Shown: positions 26,951 to 37,770 of the stretch, piece after piece
How positions within the stretch are numbered: the first letter of the stretch is position 1
Layout: every line of letters begins with the position of its first letter
Origin: Phenylobacterium sp.
GTDB lineage: Bacteria > Pseudomonadota > Alphaproteobacteria > Caulobacterales > Caulobacteraceae
Length of the DNA: 64,000 nt
NCBI RefSeq assembly: GCF_013822795.1
Contig: NZ_PNLB01000009.1
Location: forward strand, 104,678-168,677
Reading direction: 5' to 3'
Program-made: the position numbers and the translations under genes
Notes under the pieces: generated by a model
The model's input: the letters and a program-made list of their open reading frames with translations, nothing else
Databases searched by the model: none
Told to the model about the DNA's origin: nothing

Positions 26951-29218
26951 TTGGATGACGCTCTGCGGCGCGCGGCGCTCGCCTATCACGAGTTTGGACG
27001 GCCGGGGAAACTGAGCGTCGAACCCACCAAGCCGATGGCCACCCAGCGCGACCTGGCTCTGGCCTATTCGCCAGGCGTGGCGGCGGCCTGCGAAGCGATC
27101 GTCGAAGATCCGGCCTGGGCTGAACGTGTCACCGCCCGCGGCAACCTGGTGGCGGTGATCACCGATGGCACCGCAGTTCTCGGCCTCGGCAACATCGGTC
27201 CGCTCGCCTCCAAGCCGGTGATGGAGGGCAAGGCCGTGCTCTTCAAGAAGTTCGCCGGCATCGACGTCTTCGACCTTGAGGTCTCCTCGGCCAATCCCGA
27301 CCACTTCGTCGAGGTGGTCGCCGCCCTGGAGCCGACCTTCGGCGGCATCAACCTCGAGGACATCAAGGCGCCCGAGTGCTTCTACATCGAGCGCGCTCTG
27401 CGCCAGCGGATGAACATCCCGGTCTTCCATGACGATCAGCACGGCACCGCCATCGTCTGCGCCGCGGCTGTCCGCAACGCTCTGACCATCCAGGGCAAGC
27501 AGCTCTCCGAGGTGAAGCTGGTCACGTCCGGCGCCGGGGCCGCGGCCCTGGCCTGCGTCGACCTGCTGGTCTCCATGGGCCTGCCTGCCGACAACGTGAC
27601 CCTGACCGACATCAACGGCGTCGTGCACAAGGATCGCGGCGACCTGACGCCGGAGCTGGCCCGCTACGCCCGCAAGACCGACGCCCGCGCCCTGCCGGAC
27701 GTGCTGGTCGGCGCCGATATCTTCCTCGGCCTCTCGGCCCCGCGGGTGCTGAAGCAGGAGTGGCTGTCGCTGCTGGCCAAGAGCCCGCTGATCATGGCCC
27801 TGGCCAATCCCGAGCCGGAGATCCTGCCCGAGCTGGTCGTCGCCAGCCGTCCCGACGCCATCGTCGCCACTGGCCGGTCCGACTATCCGAACCAGGTCAA
27901 CAACGTCCTCTGCTTCCCGTTCATCTTCCGCGGCGCCCTCGACGTCGGCGCCACCGAGATCAACGAGGCGATGAAGAAGGCCGCTGCCGAAGCCATCGCC
28001 GAACTGGCCCGGGCCGAGGTCAGCGACGTTGTCGCCAGCGCCTATGCCGGCCAGGTCCCGCTGTTCGGCCGCGACTATGTGATCCCCAAGCCGTTCGATC
28101 CGCGCCTGATCCTCGAGATCGCACCGGCCGTCGCCAAGGCGGCGATGGACTCCGGCGTCGCCCGCCGCCCGATCGCCGACTTCGAGGCCTATCGCCGCGA
28201 ACTCGAAGGCTACGTCTATCGTTCGGGCCAGCTGATGCGCCCGGTGTTCGCCCAGGCGCGGGACTGCAAGCGCCGCATCGCCTACGCCGAGGGCGAGGAC
28301 GAGCGCGTCCTGCGCGGCGTCCAGACCGTCGTCGACGAGCAGCTCGCCCGCCCGGTGCTGATCGGGCATCGCGAGACCATCGAGGCCAAGGTCCGTGAAC
28401 TGGGTCTGCGCCTGACCCCCGACCGCGACATCGAGATCTTCGATCCCGACTCCGATCCGGCCGTCGAGGAGATTTCGGCCGAGTACCGCGCCATCGTTGA
28501 GCGGCGCGGCGTGCCGCCGACCGCCGCCAACCGCCGGGTCGTCACTCGCCCGACCGTGACCGCCGCCATGCTGCTGCGCCGCGGCGTGGTCGACGGCGCC
28601 TTGGTCGGCGGCGGCGGCGACTGGTGGCGGCACTTCACCTACGCCACGCCGGTGATCCCGGCGCGGCCGGGGGTCTCGCGGATCTCGGCGCTGTCCGGGG
28701 TGATCATGCCCAAGGGCGCGCTGTTCTTCTGCGACACCCACGTCAACGTCGATCCGACCGCCGAGCAGATCGCCGAGTCGACGATCCTGGCGGCTGAGGC
28801 GGTGCGCGGCTTCGGCATCACTCCGAAGGTGGCGCTGCTCTCGCACTCCAGCTTCGGCTCGTCGAACTCGCCCTCGGCCCGCAAGATGCGCCAGGCCCTG
28901 GCCATCGTCCGCACGCTGGATCCGGGTCTCGAGATCGACGGCGAGATGCACGGCGACGCGGCCCTGAACGAGCAGGTCCGTACTCGCTACATCTCTGGCG
29001 GGGCCTTCGCCGGCGACGCCAACCTGCTGATCGCCCCCTCGCTCGACGCCGCCAACATCGCCCTGACCCTGGTCAGCGCGGTGACCGAGGGCATCGAGGT
29101 CGGCCCCCTGCTGCTCGGCCTTTCCAAGCCGCTGCACGTGCTCAGCCCGACGGCGACGGCCCGCGGCATCGTCAACATGACCGCCCTGGTGGCCAGCCAG
29201 GCCGCGGCCCAGGCCTGA
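26951..29218 (+). CDS. maeB: NADP-dependent malic enzyme, MaeB type with phosphotransacetylase-like tail
   Basis: A 755-residue enzyme that decarboxylates malate to pyruvate with NADP. Residues 1-160 are the malic N domain ([56 protein letters not shown]). Residues 165-410 form the NAD-binding domain ([40 protein letters not shown]). The remaining 330 residues resemble phosphotransacetylase ([41 protein letters not shown]), the regulatory extension of MaeB enzymes. The start is TTG with AAGGAA upstream. Length is normal. Confidence 0.95.
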   Translation: MDDALRRAALAYHEFGRPGKLSVEPTKPMATQRDLALAYSPGVAAACEAIVEDPAWAERVTARGNLVAVITDGTAVLGLGNIGPLASKPVMEGKAVLFKKFAGIDVFDLEVSSANPDHFVEVVAALEPTFGGINLEDIKAPECFYIERALRQRMNIPVFHDDQHGTAIVCAAAVRNALTIQGKQLSEVKLVTSGAGAAALACVDLLVSMGLPADNVTLTDINGVVHKDRGDLTPELARYARKTDARALPDVLVGADIFLGLSAPRVLKQEWLSLLAKSPLIMALANPEPEILPELVVASRPDAIVATGRSDYPNQVNNVLCFPFIFRGALDVGATEINEAMKKAAAEAIAELARAEVSDVVASAYAGQVPLFGRDYVIPKPFDPRLILEIAPAVAKAAMDSGVARRPIADFEAYRRELEGYVYRSGQLMRPVFAQARDCKRRIAYAEGEDERVLRGVQTVVDEQLARPVLIGHRETIEAKVRELGLRLTPDRDIEIFDPDSDPAVEEISAEYRAIVERRGVPPTAANRRVVTRPTVTAAMLLRRGVVDGALVGGGGDWWRHFTYATPVIPARPGVSRISALSGVIMPKGALFFCDTHVNVDPTAEQIAESTILAAEAVRGFGITPKVALLSHSSFGSSNSPSARKMRQALAIVRTLDPGLEIDGEMHGDAALNEQVRTRYISGGAFAGDANLLIAPSLDAANIALTLVSAVTEGIEVGPLLLGLSKPLHVLSPTATARGIVNMTALVASQAAAQA

Positions 29219-29225
29219 CGACGAC

Positions 29226-29251
29226 GGGAGGCGCGCTGCTGCGCGTCTCCC
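29226..29251 (+). terminator. GC hairpin after maeB
   Basis: GGGAGGCGCG (29226-29235) pairs with CGCGTCTCCC (29242-29251) with one G-T pair, 8 bases past the stop. There is no T-run after it, so it is only a weak candidate terminator. Confidence 0.4.
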
Positions 29252-29336
29252 GCCCGCAGTGTGGCCGTTTAGCTCTACCCGGACGGGGCGAAGCCTGCGC
29301 TAGTCCGTGCGCGTCCAATTCGGGAGAGTCGCGCCA

Positions 29337-31325
29337 GTGCCTCTAGAGCTTCCTCCGCTCGTCGACACCGTCGTTGTCGAGGCCGCCCGGCTGCCGCCGT
29401 CGCCGACCGACAAGGCGTTCGCGATCGTCACCATCGACAGCGAGGCCATCGCCACCGCGCCGCGCCTGGATGAGGCGCTGACCGCGACGCCGGGCGTGCA
29501 GCTGTTCCGCCGGACCTCCAGCCAGGCCTCCAACCCGACCACCCAGGGGATCAGCGTCCGCTCGATCGCCGGCTCTGGGGCCAGCCGCGCGCTGGTGCTG
29601 CTCGACGGCGTCCCTCAGAACGACCCGTTCGGCGGCTGGGTGCTGTGGACCGGTCTGCCGACCATCGCGGTTGAACAGGCCCAGATCGTGCGCGGCGCGG
29701 GCGCGGGGCCCTACGGCGCCGGCGCGCTGACCGGGACCATCCAGCTATCCGAGCGTACCCGCGTCCCCAGCGGCGGCGAGTACGAAGTGTACGGCGGCGA
29801 ACGTGGCCTGGCCGGCGCCGCCGCGGCCGGCGCCGTCGGCGACCTCTTCATGGCCGCGGCGACCGAGCGCAGCGACGGCTGGATCCCGCTGGGCGCAGGG
29901 CGCGGCGCGGCCGACACCGAGCTCTACTATCGCGGCCTCGGCGGCGCGCTGCGTTGGACGCCGCAGCTCGGCGACCAGCAGCTGGCCGTGCGCCTTTCGG
30001 GCTATCAGGAAAAGCGCGGCGCGGGTCTGGTCGGCGCCGACTCCCGCGCCACTGGCGCGACCCTCTCGGCGACCCTGGTCGACCAGCCGGAGGGCGAGGG
30101 AACAGGCTGGCGCCTGCAGGGTTGGGTCAAGCGCTCGGACTTCGAGAACCGCTCGGCCGCCGTGGCCGCCGGCCGCAACACCACCACCCCGGCCAGCGAG
30201 CAGTACGCGACCCCGGCGATGGGCTATGGCTTCACCGCCGCCTGGCGCCGTGACGCGGCTGACGGAGGCTGGGAAGTCGGCGCCGACGCCCGTATCTTCG
30301 ACGGCGAGACCCGCGAGAAGTTCCGCTACATGGCCGGGGCCTTCACCCGTGATCGCGTCGCCGGCGGAACCCAGTCGGTGCTCGGCGCCTATGGCGAGGC
30401 TTACCGCAATCTCGGCGACTGGCTGCTGACCGGCGGGGTGCGGATCGACCGCTGGGCCACCTATGACGGCCATCGCACCGAACGTGACGCCGCGAGCGGC
30501 GCGGTGACCCTCGATAACCGTCCCAGCGATCGCGACGGCTGGCTGCCGACCGGACGGCTCGGCGCGCGCTACAGCGTCTCGGACGACCTCTACCTGCGCG
30601 GCGCCGCCTATGCCGGCTTCCGCCCAGCCACGCTCAACGAGCTCTACCGTCCGTTCCGGGTCGGCAACGACGTCACCGAGGCCAACGCCGGCCTGGAACC
30701 CGAAAAGCTCTACGGCGTCGAGCTCGGCGTCGGCTCGGAGGGCGACCTGCGTTGGGACGTCACGGTGTTCGCCAACCGATTGGAGGCGGCGGTGACCAAC
30801 GTCACCATCGGCTTCGGACCAGGGACCTTCCCGATCGCTGGGTTCATCCCGGCGGGCGGCGTGCTGCGCCAGCGCCAGAACGCGGGCGAGGTCGAGGCCT
30901 ATGGCGTGGAGGCCGAGATCGAACGCCGCTGGGAGAGCGTCTCCCTGCGCCTGGCCGGAGCCTATACCGAAGCCGAGGTCGACGGCGGCTCGGCCGCACC
31001 CCAGCTGACCGGCCTGCGCCCGGCCCAGACCCCGCGGCTCACCGCGGCGGGGGAGGCGATCTGGCGTCCGCTCGACGTCCTTAGCCTGCGGGCCAGCGTG
31101 CGCTACGAAGGCAACCGCTACGACGACGACCTCAACACCCGCGAACTCTCGGCCGCGACCGAGGTCGATCTGCGGGCCGACTGGTCGGTGTCGCGCGCCG
31201 TGACGCTCTACGCCGCCGCCGACAACCTGTTCGACGCCAAGATCGAGACCGCCCAGACCGGCGACGGCCTGGAAAGCTACGACCAGCCGCAGACCTTCCG
31301 CGTCGGGTTGATCCTGCGGCGCTAG
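29337..31325 (+). CDS. TonB-dependent outer-membrane receptor, no visible signal peptide
   Basis: A receptor of about 662 residues from GTG 29337, which has GGGAGAG 9 bases upstream; GTG 29307 is the upstream alternative and a stop sits at 29301. The plug domain is clear (AFAIVTIDSEAIATAPRLDEAL; GISVRSIAGSGASRALVLLDGVPQND; VEQAQIVRGAGAGPYGAGALTG) and the barrel ends in TFRVGLILRR. The barrel repeats and YRPF/RVGNDVTEANAGLEPEKL segment are typical of vitamin B12/siderophore-class receptors. Oddly, no hydrophobic signal sequence precedes the plug, and a TonB-box-like stretch may be DTVVVEA. Ligand unknown. Confidence 0.88.
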   Translation: MPLELPPLVDTVVVEAARLPPSPTDKAFAIVTIDSEAIATAPRLDEALTATPGVQLFRRTSSQASNPTTQGISVRSIAGSGASRALVLLDGVPQNDPFGGWVLWTGLPTIAVEQAQIVRGAGAGPYGAGALTGTIQLSERTRVPSGGEYEVYGGERGLAGAAAAGAVGDLFMAAATERSDGWIPLGAGRGAADTELYYRGLGGALRWTPQLGDQQLAVRLSGYQEKRGAGLVGADSRATGATLSATLVDQPEGEGTGWRLQGWVKRSDFENRSAAVAAGRNTTTPASEQYATPAMGYGFTAAWRRDAADGGWEVGADARIFDGETREKFRYMAGAFTRDRVAGGTQSVLGAYGEAYRNLGDWLLTGGVRIDRWATYDGHRTERDAASGAVTLDNRPSDRDGWLPTGRLGARYSVSDDLYLRGAAYAGFRPATLNELYRPFRVGNDVTEANAGLEPEKLYGVELGVGSEGDLRWDVTVFANRLEAAVTNVTIGFGPGTFPIAGFIPAGGVLRQRQNAGEVEAYGVEAEIERRWESVSLRLAGAYTEAEVDGGSAAPQLTGLRPAQTPRLTAAGEAIWRPLDVLSLRASVRYEGNRYDDDLNTRELSAATEVDLRADWSVSRAVTLYAAADNLFDAKIETAQTGDGLESYDQPQTFRVGLILRR

Positions 31326-32653
31326 GCGGCTTCGCCCCAGTCGCGGCTGATCGCCAGCGCCGCTAGGGTGCAGATCGCGCCGGACAGCAGGTAGGCGCCG
31401 ACCGACCATAGGCCAAAGCGGGTGGCCAGCAGCAGCGCCACGAGCGGGGCGAAGCCCGCGCCGATCAACCAGGCGGAGTTGGCGACGATCGCCGCGCCCG
31501 TATAGCGGTGCTCGGGCGTGAACTTGCTGTTGACGATGCCCGAGGACTGGCCGAACGCCAGCCCCAGCAGCACGAAGCCGACCAGCATGTAGAACACCTC
31601 GCCGACCGGCCCGGCGTTCAGCAGCTGGGGCGCAAAGCCGCTATAGGCGCCGATCAGCACCGCCGAGACGCCGAGCAGCGCGCGACGCCCGACGCGGTCG
31701 GCGATCACGCCGGAAGCGATCACCGCGCCCACGCAGACGATCGCGCCGACGCCTTCGATGATCAGGAAGCGGATCGGGGGTTCGTCGGCGAACAGGGTCA
31801 CGTAGGAGAGCGGGAACACCGTCACCAGGTGGAACAGCGCGAAGCTGGCCAGGGTGGCGAGCGCGCCCAGCGCGATGGTGCGCCACTCGGCGAACACGGT
31901 GGCGAACGGCGGCGAGGGCTGGAGGTCACGGGTCTCGAAAAGCCGCTGGAATTCCGGCGTGGCGACGATCCGCAGGCGGGCGAACAGGGCCACGACATTG
32001 ATCGCCAGGGCGACGAAGAACGGATAGCGCCATCCCCAGTTCAGGAAGTCGTCGGCCGGCAGCACGTAGAGGAAGTAGCCGAACAGCGCCGCAGCCACGA
32101 GCAGGCCCAGCGGCGCGCCGAGCTGCGGGATCATCGCGTACCAGCCGCGCCGTTCGCGCGGCGCGTTCAGCGCCAGCAGCGAGGGAAGGCCGTCCCAGGC
32201 GCCGCCCAGCGCCATGCCCTGCGTGAAGCGGAACAGCGCCAGCAGCGCCGCCGACCACACCCCGACCTGATGATAGCTGGGCAGCAGCGCCATCGCCATG
32301 GTCGAGCCCCCCAACAGGAAGAGCGCGAGGGTCAGCTTCACGCCGCGCCCGTGGCGGCGGTCGAGCGCAGTGAACAGCAGCGTCCCGAACGGCCGGCCGA
32401 CGAAAGCCAGGGCGAAGATGGCGAACGCGTAGAGCGTTCCGGTGACCGGATCGACGTACGGAAACACCACTGACGGGAACACCAGCACCGAGGCGATTGC
32501 ATAGACGAAGAAGTCGAAGAACTCGCTGGTCCGGCCGATGATCACGCCGATTGCAATTTCGCCGGGAGCCACACGGTGCTCTCGTGCGTTGATCAGCGCA
32601 GCGTCGCGCTCCAGCGGCGTTGACGTCGATGACGCGGTGACCGGCCCGACCAT
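31322..32653 (-). CDS. MHS-family MFS transporter (metabolite:H+ symporter type)
   Basis: A 443-residue twelve-helix transporter of the metabolite:H+ symporter group (ShiA/KgtP/ProP relatives). Family signatures are GVIIGRTSEFFDFFVYAIAS near the first helix, FVGRPFGTLLFTALDRRHGRGVKL (loop 2-3 motif), RFTQGMALGGAWDGLPSLL, and WGWRYPFFVALAINV. The second half includes GVIADRVGRRALLGVSAVL. Likely uptake of an organic acid or betaine-like metabolite; substrate unassigned. GGAG precedes the ATG. It converges on the TonB receptor, overlapping by 4 bases, and is divergent from cyoA with about 90 bases between. Confidence 0.9.
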   Translation of the reverse strand: MVGPVTASSTSTPLERDAALINAREHRVAPGEIAIGVIIGRTSEFFDFFVYAIASVLVFPSVVFPYVDPVTGTLYAFAIFALAFVGRPFGTLLFTALDRRHGRGVKLTLALFLLGGSTMAMALLPSYHQVGVWSAALLALFRFTQGMALGGAWDGLPSLLALNAPRERRGWYAMIPQLGAPLGLLVAAALFGYFLYVLPADDFLNWGWRYPFFVALAINVVALFARLRIVATPEFQRLFETRDLQPSPPFATVFAEWRTIALGALATLASFALFHLVTVFPLSYVTLFADEPPIRFLIIEGVGAIVCVGAVIASGVIADRVGRRALLGVSAVLIGAYSGFAPQLLNAGPVGEVFYMLVGFVLLGLAFGQSSGIVNSKFTPEHRYTGAAIVANSAWLIGAGFAPLVALLLATRFGLWSVGAYLLSGAICTLAALAISRDWGEAA

Positions 32654-32745
32654 GCTGCTGATCTCCTATGTCCCTCTGCGTTTCCGAATGGCGGTCGGGC
32701 CTTCAGCCGGCTCGCACCCACCCTTGGCTTGAGAGCGGAAGCACG

Positions 32746-33822
32746 ATGCCGCGACAAGGCAATGGCCAATGGGCGAGATCGTTCCCAAGAGGATGGGGGA
32801 AGCCGGCGGCCGTGCTGCTCGCGCCGTTGCTGCTGCTTCTGGCCGGATGTTCTCGCGATGTGCTCGATCCGGCCGGCGACATCGCCGTCCAGCAGCGCAA
32901 CCTGATCTACACCTCGACCGGCCTCATGCTGCTGATCATCGTGCCGGTGATCGTGCTGATCATCGTGTTCGCCTGGCGCTATCGGGCCGGCAACCGCGAG
33001 GCGACCTACGATCCTGACTTCGACCACTCGACGTCGCTCGAGCTGGCCATCTGGGCCGGGCCGCTGCTGATCATCATCGCCCTGGGCGCCCTGACCTGGT
33101 CGAGCACGCACCTGCTTGATCCGTTCCGCCCGCTGGACCGCATCGCCGCCGGCAAGCCGACGGTCGCCGGCGAGGCGCCGCTGACCGTCCAGGTGGTGGC
33201 GATGGATTGGAAATGGCTGTTCATCTACCCCGAGCAGGGGATCGCCACGGTCAACGAACTGGTCCTGCCGGTCGATCGCCAGGTGCGTTTCGACATCACC
33301 TCGACCAACATGATGAACACCTTCTACGCCCCGACCCTGGCGGGGATGGTCTATGCGATGCCCGGCATGCGCAGCCAGCTGCACGCCGTCCTCAACCGAC
33401 CCGGCGATTACGAAGGCTTCTCGGCCAACTACAGCGGTGAGGGCTTCTCGGACATGCGCTTCAGGCTGCGCGGCGTCGACGCCGCCGGCTTCGAGACCTG
33501 GGTCGTCCAGACCAAGTCCGCGGCCGCGCTCAGCACCCCAGCCTATCTCGCCCTCGCGAAACCGAGCGAGAAGGTGCCGCCCGCCTACTTTGGTTCAGTC
33601 GAGCCGGACCTCTTCCATCGCGTGCTGAACCGCTGCGTGCCGCCGGGCACGCCCTGCATGCACGAGGTCATGGCGAAGGACCGCCAGAAGGGCGGCTCGC
33701 ACGTCTCGCATGGCGCCCAGCCCGCCGCGCCGCCGCCGGCGCCCGCAAAGCCCGCGCCGGCCGCTCCGCACCCTCACGACACGTCCTTCCTCGAACCCGG
33801 CGCGCCCACGGCGCTCGGATGA
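32746..33822 (+). CDS. cyoA: Cytochrome bo3 ubiquinol oxidase subunit II
   Basis: A 358-residue lipoprotein subunit. The signal ends in the lipobox LLAGC (Cys about residue 35), two membrane helices follow, and then a cupredoxin-like domain. [28 protein letters not shown] and [24 protein letters not shown] are CyoA hallmarks. The CuA ligands of cytochrome c oxidases are absent, so this is a quinol oxidase. A Pro/Ala/His-rich C-terminal tail (residues 325-358) is a variable extension. The start at 32746 is set by GGAAG upstream. First gene of cyoABCD-SURF1. Confidence 0.95.
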   Translation: MPRQGNGQWARSFPRGWGKPAAVLLAPLLLLLAGCSRDVLDPAGDIAVQQRNLIYTSTGLMLLIIVPVIVLIIVFAWRYRAGNREATYDPDFDHSTSLELAIWAGPLLIIIALGALTWSSTHLLDPFRPLDRIAAGKPTVAGEAPLTVQVVAMDWKWLFIYPEQGIATVNELVLPVDRQVRFDITSTNMMNTFYAPTLAGMVYAMPGMRSQLHAVLNRPGDYEGFSANYSGEGFSDMRFRLRGVDAAGFETWVVQTKSAAALSTPAYLALAKPSEKVPPAYFGSVEPDLFHRVLNRCVPPGTPCMHEVMAKDRQKGGSHVSHGAQPAAPPPAPAKPAPAAPHPHDTSFLEPGAPTALG

Positions 33823-33835
33823 GCCGGAGATAGAC

Positions 33836-35830
33836 ATGCACGAGCAGACCTTCTGGACGATGCTGTTCGGCCGGCTGTCGTGGGAATCCATACCGCTCCA
33901 CGAGCCGATCCTGCTGGGCACCTTCATCGTCGTGGTGCTGCTCGGCCTGGGGATCCTGGCGGCGGTGACGCGCTATCGGCTGTGGGGCTGGCTCTGGCAT
34001 GAGTGGCTGACCAGCGTCGACCACAAGAAGATCGGCATCATGTACATGATCCTCGGGATCATCATGCTGCTGCGGGGGTTTGCGGACGCCCTGATGATGC
34101 GCGCCCAGCAGGCGATCGCGTTCGGCGGTGCGGAGGGCTATCTGCCGGCCCACCACTACGATCAGATCTTCACCGCCCACGGCACGATCATGATCTTCTT
34201 CGTGGCGATCCCGCTGATCGTCGGGCTGGTCAACTTCGTCATGCCGCTGCAGATCGGCGCGCGGGACGTGGCGTTTCCGTTCCTCAACAATCTGAGCTTC
34301 TGGCTGACCGTCGCCGGCGCGGTGCTGGTGATGATCTCGCTGTTCGTGGGCGAGTTCTCGCGCGGCGGGTGGCTGAACTACGTGCCGGTCGCCAACATCC
34401 AGAACAGTCCGGACACCGGGCCGGACTACTACCTATGGGCCCTGCAGATAGCCGGGGTCGGCACGACCCTATCGGCCATCAACATGGTCACCACCATCAT
34501 CAAGATGCGCGCCCCGGGCATGACGATGATGAAAATGCCGGTGTTCTGCTGGACCGCCCTGTGCAGCAACGTCCTGGCGATCGCCATCTTCCCGGTGCTG
34601 ACCGGAGCCTTCGCGCTGCTGATGCTCGACCGCTACGTCGGGATGAACTTCTTCACCAACGACCTCGGCGGCAACCCGATGATGTACTGGAACCTGGTGT
34701 GGATCTGGGGGCATCCGGAAGTTTACGTCCTGGTCCTGCCGGCGTTCGGGATCTTCTCCGAGATCACTTCGACCTTCTCGGGCAAGCGTCTCTTCGGCTA
34801 CTCCTCGATGGTCTACGCCACGGTGGTCATCACCATCCTGTCGTACCTCGTCTGGCTGCACCACTTCTTCACGATGGGATCAGGGGCGAGCGTCAACTCG
34901 TTCTTCGGCATCGCCACCATGGTGATCTCGATCCCGACGGGTGCGAAGATCTTCAACTGGCTATTTACGATGTACCGCGGCCGCATCCGTTTCGAGCTGC
35001 CGATGATGTGGGTCGTGGCGTTCATGCTGACCTTCGTGGTCGGCGGGATGACCGGGGTGCTGCTGGCCGTGCCGCCGGCCGACTTCGTGCTGCACAACAG
35101 CCTGTTCCTGGTCGCCCACTTCCACAACGTGATCATCGGCGGCGTGGTCTTCGGGCTCTTCGCCGGCATGGTCTACTGGTTCCCCAAGGCGTTCGGCTTC
35201 AAGCTCGATCCCTTCTGGGGCAAGATCTCGTTCTGGGGCTGGGTGATCGGCTACTGGGTCGCCTGGACGCCGATCTACGTGGTCGGGCTGATGGGCACCA
35301 CGCGGCGGGTTCGCCACTTCGACGATCCCTCGCTGCAGATCTGGTTCGTGATCGCCGGTATCGGCGCCCTGATCATCCTGGTCGGCATCCTCGCCTTCGT
35401 GATCCAGATCGCCGTCAGCATCCGCAACCGCGAGGCGCTGCGCGACACCACCGGCGATCCCTGGGACGGCCGGACCCTGGAGTGGTCGACCACCTCGCCG
35501 CCGCCGCCCTACAACTTCGCCTTCACCCCCCGGGTCCACGACCTCGACGCCTGGTACGACATGAAGGCGCTCGGCCACGCGCCGCCGGCTGAGGGCTTCC
35601 GCCCGATCCACATGCCGCGCAACACCGGGGCAGGGGTGATCATCTCGGCCCTGGCCCTGGTGCTGGGCTTTGCGATGATCTGGTACATCTGGTGGCTGGC
35701 GGCGCTCAGCTTCGTGGCGCTGCTGGTCTATTCGATCGCCCACACCTTTAACTACGACCGCGACTACTACGTGCCGGCCGAGGAAGTGGCGCGGATCGAA
35801 GGCGCGCGTACAGCGCCGGGAGCGGCCTGA
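33836..35830 (+). CDS. cyoB: Cytochrome bo3 ubiquinol oxidase subunit I
   Basis: The 664-residue catalytic subunit of a haem-copper oxidase, which reduces oxygen to water and pumps protons. The key residues are all visible: low-spin haem His in [11 protein letters not shown], the [17 protein letters not shown] segment with the CuB His and cross-linked Tyr, the CuB His pair in [10 protein letters not shown], and haem ligands in [13 protein letters not shown]. The N-terminus begins MHEQTFW with a GGAG-type site upstream, 13 bases after cyoA. Length matches CyoB (about 660). The haem type cannot be told from sequence alone. Confidence 0.97.
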   Translation: MHEQTFWTMLFGRLSWESIPLHEPILLGTFIVVVLLGLGILAAVTRYRLWGWLWHEWLTSVDHKKIGIMYMILGIIMLLRGFADALMMRAQQAIAFGGAEGYLPAHHYDQIFTAHGTIMIFFVAIPLIVGLVNFVMPLQIGARDVAFPFLNNLSFWLTVAGAVLVMISLFVGEFSRGGWLNYVPVANIQNSPDTGPDYYLWALQIAGVGTTLSAINMVTTIIKMRAPGMTMMKMPVFCWTALCSNVLAIAIFPVLTGAFALLMLDRYVGMNFFTNDLGGNPMMYWNLVWIWGHPEVYVLVLPAFGIFSEITSTFSGKRLFGYSSMVYATVVITILSYLVWLHHFFTMGSGASVNSFFGIATMVISIPTGAKIFNWLFTMYRGRIRFELPMMWVVAFMLTFVVGGMTGVLLAVPPADFVLHNSLFLVAHFHNVIIGGVVFGLFAGMVYWFPKAFGFKLDPFWGKISFWGWVIGYWVAWTPIYVVGLMGTTRRVRHFDDPSLQIWFVIAGIGALIILVGILAFVIQIAVSIRNREALRDTTGDPWDGRTLEWSTTSPPPPYNFAFTPRVHDLDAWYDMKALGHAPPAEGFRPIHMPRNTGAGVIISALALVLGFAMIWYIWWLAALSFVALLVYSIAHTFNYDRDYYVPAEEVARIEGARTAPGAA

Positions 35831-35831
35831 C

Positions 35832-36470
35832 ATGGCGCGCGAAACACTCGAAGCCGCGCCGGCGGTGAACCCGACCTACTACCTCGTCGAGGAAGACGAG
35901 CACCACGCCGCCAGCGGCGGCGGCACGCTGCTCGGCTTCTGGATCTACCTGATGAGCGATGCGCTCATCTTCGCCACCCTGTTCGCCACGTACGGGGTCG
36001 TCTCGGGCAATTTCGCCGGCGGCCCGTCCCCGCGCGAGATCTTCGAGCTGCCGCTGGTCGCGCTCAACACCGCCATGCTGCTGTTCTCCTCGATCACCTT
36101 CGGCATGGGGATGATCGACATGGAGTCCGGCCGCACACGCGCGACCCTGGGCTGGTTGGCGGTGACCGCGCTGTTCGGCTTCGCCTTCATCAGCATCGAA
36201 CTCTACGAGTTCGCCAGCCTGATCGCCGAGGGCGCCACGCCGCAGCGTTCGGCCTTCCTGTCCGGGTTCTTCACCCTGGTCGGGACCCACGGCCTGCACG
36301 TCACCTTCGGCCTGATCTGGATCGCGGTGATGATGGTCCAGATCGGCCAGCGCGGCCTGATCCCGGAGAACCGCCGCCGGCTGATCTGCCTGGGCATGTT
36401 CTGGCATCTGCTCGACGTCGTGTGGATCGGCGTCTTCACCTTCGTCTACCTGCTCGGAGTCCTGCGGTGA
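35832..36470 (+). CDS. cyoC: Cytochrome bo3 ubiquinol oxidase subunit III
   Basis: A 212-residue five-helix membrane subunit. Family features: [22 protein letters not shown] (first helix), [23 protein letters not shown], and [19 protein letters not shown]. It starts 1 base after cyoB's stop. The 3' end overlaps cyoD (GTGA). Role is assembly and stability of the oxidase complex. Confidence 0.95.
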   Translation: MARETLEAAPAVNPTYYLVEEDEHHAASGGGTLLGFWIYLMSDALIFATLFATYGVVSGNFAGGPSPREIFELPLVALNTAMLLFSSITFGMGMIDMESGRTRATLGWLAVTALFGFAFISIELYEFASLIAEGATPQRSAFLSGFFTLVGTHGLHVTFGLIWIAVMMVQIGQRGLIPENRRRLICLGMFWHLLDVVWIGVFTFVYLLGVLR

Positions 36471-36847
36471 ACGCATCAGACAATCACGTGCACGGCCATG
36501 GCGACACCCACGGCCACGGGACGCGGCGGGACTATCTGATCGGCTTTGCGCTGTCGGCGGTGCTCACCGCCGCGCCGTTCTGGCTGGTGATGACCGGGGC
36601 GCTGGGCGACCCGCGGCTGACGGCGGGCTGGATCATCGCGCTCGCCTTCATCCAGATCGTCGTCCACACGATCTTCTTCCTGCACGTGAACACCCAGGCC
36701 GAGGGCGGCTGGACCTTGCTCGCCCTGCTGTTCACCCTGGTGATGGTGGCCATCGTCATCAGCGGCTCGCTGTGGATCATGTACCACCTCAACAGCAACA
36801 TGATGTCGATGCCGATGCCGCCCGAGGCCGCAGCCGCCTCGTCATGA
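36467..36847 (+). CDS. cyoD: Cytochrome bo3 ubiquinol oxidase subunit IV
   Basis: A 126-residue subunit with three transmembrane helices: [42 protein letters not shown] and [21 protein letters not shown], ending in a [11 protein letters not shown] tail. A His-rich N-terminus ([12 protein letters not shown]) is noticeable. The GTG start overlaps cyoC's stop by 4 bases; its own stop overlaps the SURF1 ATG by 4 bases. Together these indicate strict translational coupling of the operon. Confidence 0.93.
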   Translation: MNASDNHVHGHGDTHGHGTRRDYLIGFALSAVLTAAPFWLVMTGALGDPRLTAGWIIALAFIQIVVHTIFFLHVNTQAEGGWTLLALLFTLVMVAIVISGSLWIMYHLNSNMMSMPMPPEAAAASS

Positions 36848-37539
36848 AGCGGCGGCTGTTCGCCCTGCTCTGCCTGTTGCTGGCGGCCGGTTTCATGGCG
36901 CTGGGCGTGTGGCAGCTCGAGCGGCGCGTCTGGAAGCTCGATCTCATCGCCCGTGTCGAATCCCGCATCCACGCGCCGCCGCGCCCGCTGACGGACCTGA
37001 CGGTCTTCAGCGACGCCGACGCCTACACGCGCGTGCGGCTGACAGGGACGTTCCAAAACGACCGTGAGACCCTGGTGCAGGCCCTGACCGAGCGCGGGGC
37101 GGGCTGGTGGGTGGTGACGCCGCTTCGCACGCCAGGCGGGACGGTGCTGGTCAATCGCGGCTTCGTGCCGGCGCAGTTCCGCGATCCAACGACTCGCCCT
37201 GCGCCCGGAAGGACCGTCGAGGTCGTCGGGCTGCTCCGCGCCAGCGAACCGGGGGGAGGGTTCCTGCGCCGCAACGATCCGACCTCCAACCGCTGGTACT
37301 CGCGCGACGTCGCCGCCATCGCCCGGGCCCGCGGGCTGGAGCAGGCCGCGCCGTTCTTCGTCGATGCGGAGGCGGGCTCGGGCTATCCGATCGGCGGGCT
37401 GACGGTGGTGGCGTTCCGCAACGCTCACCTGGCCTACGCCTTGACCTGGTTCGGGCTGGCGGCGCTGAGCCTGGCCGGCGCGGCGATCGTCTGGCGTTCA
37501 GGCGTCGGCCGGCGCGGCGAACCCGCCCGCGCCGTCTAG
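36844..37539 (+). CDS. SURF1-family oxidase assembly protein
   Basis: A 231-residue membrane protein with a helix at each end: RRLFALLCLLLAAGFMALGVWQLERR and ALTWFGLAALSLAGAAIVW. The conserved GxWQLxR and VNRGFVP motifs (LVNRGFVPAQFRDP) are SURF1 hallmarks. SURF1 proteins help insert haem into haem-copper oxidases. Being last of the cyo operon, with a 4-base overlap with cyoD, it most likely assembles this bo3 oxidase. A haem-O synthase gene (cyoE) is not in the operon. Confidence 0.9.
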   Translation: MKRRLFALLCLLLAAGFMALGVWQLERRVWKLDLIARVESRIHAPPRPLTDLTVFSDADAYTRVRLTGTFQNDRETLVQALTERGAGWWVVTPLRTPGGTVLVNRGFVPAQFRDPTTRPAPGRTVEVVGLLRASEPGGGFLRRNDPTSNRWYSRDVAAIARARGLEQAAPFFVDAEAGSGYPIGGLTVVAFRNAHLAYALTWFGLAALSLAGAAIVWRSGVGRRGEPARAV

Positions 37540-37571
37540 CGAGGGGTAAGTCCAACCAATTTCTGAGGAAA

Positions 37572-37647
<76 letters not shown>

Positions 37648-37770
37648 GTAACCGTTACGCCGTAAGGCTTTGCGGTTGTTTCCCTGGCCGGCCCGAAGAG
37701 CGTTTCGCTCGCGGCCCCGCTGGGGAGGCGTCCTGTTAGCGAGTCTCGATCTGCGTTGCAAGCGTCTTTG

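Noticed and set aside
26735..29137. 800-codon open frame on the minus strand
   Set aside because: Lies opposite maeB, which has full family motifs. The translation is rich in Gly/Arg/Asp/Val repeats typical of antisense frames in GC-rich DNA.
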